Positions 28,878 through 33,789 of a DNA stretch of 33,789 nucleotides are shown here, piece after piece. The notes beneath the pieces were generated by a model that ran no database searches, had not been told where the DNA came from, and saw only the letters and a list, made by a program, of their open reading frames with translations. Source of the stretch: Pseudoflavonifractor sp. An44 (GTDB lineage Bacteria; Bacillota; Clostridia; Oscillospirales; Oscillospiraceae). Location: contig NZ_NFIH01000027.1 in the NCBI RefSeq assembly GCF_002161675.1, forward strand, positions 1 to 33,789, given 5' to 3'. Position 1 is the first letter of the stretch; each line of letters opens with the position of its first letter. The position numbers were made by a program, and so were the translations under genes.

Positions 28878-28912
28878 AAAAGCCCCGCAGCGGTAAGCTG
28901 CGGGGCTTTGTC
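28878..28912 (+). terminator. Spacer 144: perfect terminator-like hairpin inside the array
   Basis: The spacer contains a perfect 13-bp stem (AAAGCCCCGCAGC at 28879-28891 with GCTGCGGGGCTTT at 28897-28909) around loop GGTAA. This is the form of a bidirectional intrinsic terminator, presumably the terminator of a targeted phage or plasmid. The T run is only three long, so termination efficiency is uncertain. Confidence 0.6.
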
Positions 28913-31274
28913 GTCGCACCCCACACGGGGTGCGTGGATTGAAATACCTCGTAAATTTTAATTAACCGCGAAACTAAAAGGTCGCACCCCACACGGGGTG
29001 CGTGGATTGAAATCACCACGGACAACACTTCATTGGCAATGAAGGCAATGTCGCACCCCACACGGGGTGCGTGGATTGAAATGGATTGCACATCCTCCAG
29101 GGTGCGGGTGTCTACCTCGTCGCACCCCACACGGGGTGCGTGGATTGAAATCGCCGCTGGTCTTTGCGGCGGAACACGGGCCCACGTCGCACCCCACACG
29201 GGGTGCGTGGATTGAAATGGCGTTGAGCCGGGGCCATTTGCCACCAGCTGGAGGTCGCACCCCACACGGGGTGCGTGGATTGAAATCGGCCCAGGACACT
29301 CCAGCTGGAGGACTCTGAGCGTCGCACCCCACACGGGGTGCGTGGATTGAAATCGCCACCCTGTCGGGCGGCCCCCAAATGGATGGGCCGTCGCACCCCA
29401 CACGGGGTGCGTGGATTGAAATCGCACGGGCCGAACTGCTCAGTCAGAACCTTCAACCGTCGCACCCCACACGGGGTGCGTGGATTGAAATATGCTCACC
29501 TTGTCTTTGGTTACGCCTGCACGATACGTCGCACCCCACACGGGGTGCGTGGATTGAAATTGCTCAGTCAGATCATAAGATATAGCAATGTCAGGTCGCA
29601 CCCCACACGGGGTGCGTGGATTGAAATCCCGATCAGATGCTCATGGACATCTGGGGGTATACCGTCGCACCCCACACGGGGTGCGTGGATTGAAATCATC
29701 GCTGGAGAGCAGCGGTGACCCACTGCGTGGCGTCGCACCCCACACGGGGTGCGTGGATTGAAATCTGCTCGTGGCGGGCCAGTCTTTGCCGGATGAGGTC
29801 GCACCCCACACGGGGTGCGTGGATTGAAATCGTTCGGGCCCCGGGCGGCTCCCCCGCCCGGCGTGGTCGCACCCCACACGGGGTGCGTGGATTGAAATTG
29901 AGATCTTAGACGGTCGGTGATCCTGGCGGCGGGTCGCACCCCACACGGGGTGCGTGGATTGAAATGTCCCGAGGCGGGCCGTCCTTTGGCCCGCCTGTCC
30001 GTCGCACCCCACACGGGGTGCGTGGATTGAAATTGCACCATGACCAGGACTTGCCTGCCTGGTTGCACGTCGCACCCCACACGGGGTGCGTGGATTGAAA
30101 TTTTTCAGTTCCAGGTCTAACGCACGGTTGAAGTGGTCGCACCCCACACGGGGTGCGTGGATTGAAATAGCATTTGCATGACCTTGTAAACATTCATGCC
30201 GCCGTCGCACCCCACACGGGGTGCGTGGATTGAAATCCATCTGCTTCTCAGCGATCAGCCACCAGCTGTCGTCGCACCCCACACGGGGTGCGTGGATTGA
30301 AATCTCGGCATCCACTCCCCATCAACCGTGTTTGCCGTCGCACCCCACACGGGGTGCGTGGATTGAAATTTATGCTGTTCAGGCACAATAATCCAGCGAA
30401 ACGTCGCACCCCACACGGGGTGCGTGGATTGAAATATATCAAAGACTCCCAAATGTCAATTTGCCACCGGTCGCACCCCACACGGGGTGCGTGGATTGAA
30501 ATTTATGTTGCTCAGGAACAATTAGCCAACGAACCCCCCGTCGCACCCCACACGGGGTGCGTGGATTGAAATCGAAAATCACGCTTATATTTCAGAGCCT
30601 TCCCCCGTCGCACCCCACACGGGGTGCGTGGATTGAAATATTAAAGAATCAAGCCCGTTATACTCAACAACCTGTCGCACCCCACACGGGGTGCGTGGAT
30701 TGAAATTGTCTGGCGGTTAGATAACCGTACCCAAAATTAAGTCGCACCCCACACGGGGTGCGTGGATTGAAATAGCGGGCAAGGATGGTGGGGCAAGCAC
30801 AACAACAGTCGCACCCCACACGGGGTGCGTGGATTGAAATTTCCAATCGGCCGGGCTCAAAAACCCGGTGACCGGTCGCACCCCACACGGGGTGCGTGGA
30901 TTGAAATTCCATCAGACGGTGCAAAGTGAGCAGGGCAGAGGTCGCACCCCACACGGGGTGCGTGGATTGAAATGTGGAGCGGCCTGGAGCTGCAAGCGCA
31001 GTTTTCCGTCGCACCCCACACGGGGTGCGTGGATTGAAATACCGGGGCGGTAGAGGCCGTCTATGACGGCTCTGTCGCACCCCACACGGGGTGCGTGGAT
31101 TGAAATCTCCTCATATTCGGCCAGGATCTCCCGGTCCAGGTCGCACCCCACACGGGGTGCGTGGATTGAAATACGCCTTTGTCTCCACGGGTGAGCAGCT
31201 GCTCCTGTCGCACCCCACACGGGGTGCGTGGATTGAAATGTTATCATCAAGGCTACCGAGGGAACCCCCCTGGT

Positions 31275-31307
31275 GTCGCACCTCATGCGGGGTGCGTGGG
31301 TTGAAAC
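31275..31307 (+). repeat. Degenerate terminal CRISPR repeat
   Basis: The leader-distal repeat has five changes from the consensus, at repeat positions 9, 12, 13, 26 and 33. All are transitions. The stem survives because the change at position 9 converts a C-G pair to U-G. The final base changes from T to C, so the handle ends GAAAC. Decay of the last repeat is usual and confirms array polarity. Confidence 0.95.
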
Positions 31308-31443
31308 ATCGTTACCTATGGGCGGATGATTGAACTATATCTGCTCTTTCCATTCTCTGAACTCGTCTCTTCTTTTCCCCGTATAAAATATCCATCGAAC
31401 CTCATCGAACAATAAAAAATATCCACCCTCCCTGTGCTGCATG
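31308..31443. other. Gap between array and sigG hairpin
   Basis: 136 bp, AT-rich with runs of pyrimidine, containing no gene. GTATAAAATA at 31381-31390 resembles a -10 region, but no matching -35 box or clear sigma-F or sigma-G promoter was found at standard spacing. If sigG has its own promoter, it should lie here. Confidence 0.4.
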
Positions 31444-31500
31444 AAAGCCACCTGCTTGGAGATACTTACATACAGTATCTTCCAAACGAGGTGGCTTTTT
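31444..31500 (+). promoter_or_regulatory. Hairpin with terminator form covering the sigG ribosome binding site
   Basis: A long stem pairs AAAGCCACCT (31444-31453) with AGGTGGCTTT (31489-31498), then TTGGA with TCCAA, then GATACT with AGTATC, around loop TACATAC. An internal loop and one bulge interrupt it. It ends CTTTTT at 31495-31500, directly before the sigG GTG. The only good Shine-Dalgarno for that start, AGGTGG at 31489-31494, is inside the 3' arm. The element could stop transcripts leaving the CRISPR array, hold sigG translation low, or both. Confidence 0.75.
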
Positions 31501-32271
31501 GTGCAAGGTAAGGTGGACTTATGCGGCGTGAACACGTCGAAACTCAAGGTTCTGAAAAGTGAAGAGAGCATCGCCCTGCTCCGCCGGGCCCGACAGGGAG
31601 ACCAGGCAGCCCGAGAAGAACTGATTGCCGGGAATCTGCGCCTGGTACTGTCGGTAATTCAAAAGTTTGCCGGCCGGGGCGAACACATGGACGATCTGTT
31701 CCAGGTGGGGTGCATCGGCCTCATCAAAGCCATTGATAACTTCAATGTGGACTTGGACGTAAAGTTTTCCACCTATGGGGTGCCCATGATCATCGGAGAA
31801 ATCCGCCGCTTTCTCCGGGACAACAGCACCATCCGGGTCTCCCGCTCTCTGCGGGACACCGCCTACAAGGTGCTCCAGGCCAAAGAGGCATTCCAGAATG
31901 AGCACCAGCGGGAGCCCACACTGGACGAGTTGTCCAAGCTCCTGGACCTGCGCCGGGAGGACATTGTCACCGCCATGGACGCCGTCATGGACCCCATCTC
32001 CCTCTTTGAGCCCATTTACTCCGACTCTGGAGATGCAGTGTGCGTCATGGACCAGGTGCGGGACGGGAAAAACACCGACGAGGCGTGGCTGGACCACATT
32101 GCCCTCAGCGACGCCATCTCCAAGCTGGGCCAGCGGGAACAGGAGATTTTGGAGCTGCGGTTTTTCCAGGGCAAGACCCAGATGGAGGTGTCCGCCGAGA
32201 TCGGCATCTCCCAGGCTCAGGTGTCCCGGCTGGAGAAACACGCCTTGAAGCAAATCCGAAAAGAGTTCTAA
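31501..32271 (+). CDS. sigG: Sporulation sigma factor G
   Basis: A 256-residue sigma factor of the forespore-specific late type. The start VDLCGVNTSKLKVL corresponds to the conserved N-terminus of sigma-G proteins (typically VEICGVDTSKLPVL). Region 2 is LIAGNLRLVLSVIQKFAGRG, DDLFQVGCIGLIKAID and KFSTYGVPMIIGEIRRFLRDN. Region 4 ends GKTQMEVSAEIGISQAQVSRLEK. Length matches the roughly 260 of Bacillus subtilis. The GTG at 31501 is chosen because AGGTGG lies 6 nt upstream and it keeps the conserved N-terminus; the GTG at 31513 is a weaker alternative. The in-frame ATG at 31441 would add 20 unconserved residues across the hairpin and is unlikely. It directs late forespore genes after engulfment. 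It is convergent with sigE rather than downstream of it. Confidence 0.93.
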   Translation: MQGKVDLCGVNTSKLKVLKSEESIALLRRARQGDQAAREELIAGNLRLVLSVIQKFAGRGEHMDDLFQVGCIGLIKAIDNFNVDLDVKFSTYGVPMIIGEIRRFLRDNSTIRVSRSLRDTAYKVLQAKEAFQNEHQREPTLDELSKLLDLRREDIVTAMDAVMDPISLFEPIYSDSGDAVCVMDQVRDGKNTDEAWLDHIALSDAISKLGQREQEILELRFFQGKTQMEVSAEIGISQAQVSRLEKHALKQIRKEF

Positions 32272-32305
32272 ACAAAGCCGTGGGTGCTGCGCCCACGGCT
32301 TTGTT
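32271..32305. terminator. Shared terminator between sigG and sigE
   Basis: A perfect 14-bp stem (AACAAAGCCGTGGG with CCCACGGCTTTGTT) around loop TGCTGCG fills the gap between the two convergent stop codons. A-rich and T-rich ends on both sides suit termination in both directions, though the T tracts are interrupted by G. Confidence 0.8.
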
Positions 32306-33025
32306 CTACATCAGCTTCAAAATCTCCTGCTTCAGCCGTCCGATGATGCGCTTTTCCAGTCGGGATATGTAGGACTGGGAGATGCCCAGTAACGAAGCCA
32401 CTTCCTTCTGGGTGCGCTCCGCCTTCCCATCCAAGCCAAAGCGCATGGTGATGATGGACCGCTCCCGAGGATTTAATTTGCTCACTGCCTGGAACAGAAG
32501 GTCCCGCTCCACATCCTCCTCCATAGGCTTTTCAATGACATCGCTGTCCGTGCCCAACACATCAGAAAGAAGCAATTCATTGCCGTCCCAATCGGTGTTC
32601 AGTGGCTCCTCCAGGGACACCTCTCCCTTCCGGTTGGCGTTTTTTCGCAGGTACATGAGAATCTCATTTTCAATGCACCGGGAGGCATAGGTGGCCAGCT
32701 TGATGTTTTTTCCCGGGTTATAGGTCTCCACCGCCTTGATGAGGCCAATGGTGCCGATGGAGATGAGGTCTTCAATGCCCACGCCGCTGTTTTCAAACCG
32801 GCGGGCGATGTACACCACCAATCGGAGGTTGTGCTCAATGAGCTTGGAGCGGATGGTCGGACTGGGCCCGTCCCGCTCCCAGGTGGCCAAAACCTCCCGC
32901 TCCTCCTCCTTGGACAGGGGCGGCGGCAGAGTATCGCTGCCCCCGATATAAAAGATAGTCCCCGGCAGGTGGAGCCCTAGCCGAGACAGGAACCCACACA
33001 GCTTGATGTACCACAGTCCTCTCAT
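32306..33025 (-). CDS. sigE: Sporulation sigma factor E precursor
   Basis: A 239-residue pro-sigma-E, the mother-cell sigma factor. The N-terminal pro-sequence ([19 protein letters not shown]) is amphipathic and leads into [18 protein letters not shown], matching the known processing site region YIGGSEALPPPLS. Region 2 contains [33 protein letters not shown] and [18 protein letters not shown]. The [21 protein letters not shown] block is diagnostic of sigma-E. Region 4 ends [16 protein letters not shown]. Two starts are possible, 33031 and 33025. GGAGGG at 33034-33039 is 8 nt from the ATG at 33025 but only 2 nt from the ATG at 33031, so 33025 is preferred. The gene follows spoIIGA directly, in the usual order. 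Confidence 0.95.
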   Translation of the reverse strand: MRGLWYIKLCGFLSRLGLHLPGTIFYIGGSDTLPPPLSKEEEREVLATWERDGPSPTIRSKLIEHNLRLVVYIARRFENSGVGIEDLISIGTIGLIKAVETYNPGKNIKLATYASRCIENEILMYLRKNANRKGEVSLEEPLNTDWDGNELLLSDVLGTDSDVIEKPMEEDVERDLLFQAVSKLNPRERSIITMRFGLDGKAERTQKEVASLLGISQSYISRLEKRIIGRLKQEILKLM

Positions 33026-33027
33026 CT

Positions 33028-33789
33028 TCATATCCCTCCAAACAGTCCTTGATAGGATCCCCCGTCGCTGACCGGTGTGGGGGACAGGGCCAGCAGCAAG
33101 CTGCCCATGTCCCGCCCGTTCACCCGTACCTGCTGGGTGGGAAAGGCCAGCAACATCCCCGACTCCACTCCTACCGCCCGGTAGGGCACCAGCCGCACCC
33201 CATGGATGCCCCGGTCATGGCACAGCCGGGCGCACTCGATGGGGTGGGCCACATCCGCCCCCGCAGGCAGCAGCCAGGCCATATCCCGCCAGTAGGCCAC
33301 CACCACCGGGCGGTTGGTCACCGGGTCGGCCAGACTCAGCCCCGTATCGTGGAGGGCAGTCATGGACACCACCCGCTGGGGAAAGGTGAGCTCCATATGT
33401 ACCAGCTCTGCCCCCGTGTGGGCGCCCAGCCGCCGCAGCAGCAGAGAAAACACAAAATAACACGCCAGAAAGACCACCAGCAACAGTCTCAGGTCCATCT
33501 GCGTGTACAGCACTCCAGATTGCAGGGTCAGGGTGGTATTCCCCAGCCATTCAAACCCCAGCACCGCCCCGGCCAGTGCCGCAGAGGCGGCGAAGAACAG
33601 ACCCAGCACCCGCCACAGCCGCACCTCTCCCCCGTAGGCACATAGCACCATCACCACCGCCACCGCCAGCTTGCAGGGCAGCGTGGACAGCCACCCCATA
33701 CCGGGGAGAAAGAGGGCCACCGCATACAGTGCCCCCAAGGCCGCCCCCAGAGCGATGCGCCATCGGCGCAGGCCCGCCCCAGCCAATCG
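33028..33789 (-). CDS. spoIIGA: SpoIIGA, pro-sigma-E processing peptidase (5' end truncated by window)
   Basis: At least 253 codons are present and the frame stays open to the window edge. Compared with about 300 residues in B. subtilis, roughly 30 or more N-terminal residues are missing, including the first membrane helix. Visible are several hydrophobic membrane segments ([48 protein letters not shown]). A cytoplasmic aspartic-protease-like domain follows, with the DTG motif in [18 protein letters not shown]. SpoIIGA sits in the septum and cleaves the sigma-E pro-sequence after a forespore signal. Its stop lies 2 bp before the sigE start at 33025, so the two genes are surely one operon. Confidence 0.9.
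   Translation of the reverse strand, partial: RLAGAGLRRWRIALGAALGALYAVALFLPGMGWLSTLPCKLAVAVVMVLCAYGGEVRLWRVLGLFFAASAALAGAVLGFEWLGNTTLTLQSGVLYTQMDLRLLLVVFLACYFVFSLLLRRLGAHTGAELVHMELTFPQRVVSMTALHDTGLSLADPVTNRPVVVAYWRDMAWLLPAGADVAHPIECARLCHDRGIHGVRLVPYRAVGVESGMLLAFPTQQVRVNGRDMGSLLLALSPTPVSDGGSYQGLFGGI

Larger units (their letters stand above)
19188..31307 (+). CRISPR. Type I-C CRISPR array, 180 repeats and 179 spacers
   Basis: Counted repeat by repeat: 180 starts, spaced 65 to 73 bp, giving 179 spacers of 32 to 40 nt, mostly 33 to 36. The repeat is 33 nt and starts GTCGCACCCC, has ACAC as loop, then GGGGTGCG, and ends TGGATTGAAAT. CGCACCCC pairs with GGGGTGCG to form an 8-bp stem. Cleavage by Cas5c at the stem base would leave the 11-nt handle UGGAUUGAAAU, as in known I-C systems. 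Repeats look identical except the last. Orientation (leader next to cas2, GAAAT end 3') puts the newest spacers near 19221 and the oldest near 31240. Duplicated, overlapping and diverged spacer pairs are described in the findings. All open reading frames across this region are artefacts of the repeat. Confidence 0.99.

Noticed and set aside
29423-29594. 12-nt match TGCTCAGTCAGA between spacers 152 and 154, thought to be a third spacer at the same locus
   Set aside because: About one 12-nt match is expected by chance among this many spacers, and the bases before it in spacer 152 are AAC, not TTC.
19188-31307. Dozens of long open reading frames on both strands encoding repeated FNPRTPCGVR, SHPTRGAWIEI or VAPHTGCVD peptides
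   Set aside because: They are translations of the CRISPR repeat in different frames. They have no ribosome binding sites and their period is the repeat unit, a known annotation artefact.
31441-31500. ATG at 31441 as the sigG start
   Set aside because: It would add 20 residues encoded by the hairpin, with no family conservation and no ribosome binding site.

Overview
The window looks like chromosome of a spore-forming, gut-associated Clostridia member, probably Oscillospiraceae (Flavonifractor/Pseudoflavonifractor-like). This is inferred from moderately high GC, strong AGGAGG-type ribosome binding sites, the sporulation genes sigE, spoIIGA and sigG, and mucin- or oligosaccharide-type surface glycosidases with sortase signals. 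The species cannot be fixed from the sequence alone.

Layout. (1) 1-893: an FmdE-family zinc protein behind a structured leader, convergent with a small DUF1653 protein. (2) 964-9786, minus strand: two large secreted, wall-anchored GH20 beta-hexosaminidases, probably one operon. Their 3' ends (C-terminal FIVAR repeats plus a VPQTG sorting signal) are almost the same DNA over about 750 bp. A divergent LysR-type regulator (10193-11077) is the likely controller. (3) 11168-19007, plus strand: a complete type I-C CRISPR-Cas operon, cas3-cas5c-cas8c-cas7c-cas4-cas1-cas2. An unannotated internal cas11c start lies inside cas8c, behind a perfect Shine-Dalgarno sequence. (4) 19008-31307: a leader and one very long array that I counted as 180 repeats (33 nt) and 179 spacers (32-40 nt). 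It ends in one degenerate repeat. (5) 31444-33789: sigG, with its ribosome binding site buried in a strong terminator-like hairpin, convergent with sigE and a truncated spoIIGA.

The main interest lies inside the array. Ten spacers occur twice. In all ten pairs the 5' (PAM-side) end is identical and the 3' end differs in length, which fits repeated independent acquisition from the same PAM rather than copying of array blocks. Two other pairs overlap on opposite strands, and two tile on the same strand. Three of these overlaps expose flanking bases that read TTC, so the array itself reports the expected I-C PAM. Two further pairs are diverged versions of one target; in one pair the differences follow codon third positions. 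One spacer is a perfect 13-bp terminator hairpin, which could split transcription of the array.

How the parts work together: Cas5c cuts repeat RNA at the base of its 8-bp stem, leaving an 11-nt handle. Cas5c, Cas7c, Cas8c and Cas11c form Cascade, Cas3 degrades the target, and Cas4-Cas1-Cas2 add spacers at the leader end next to cas2. No decisive comparison (phage databases, BLAST, RNA-seq) could be run; counts and alignments were made by eye.
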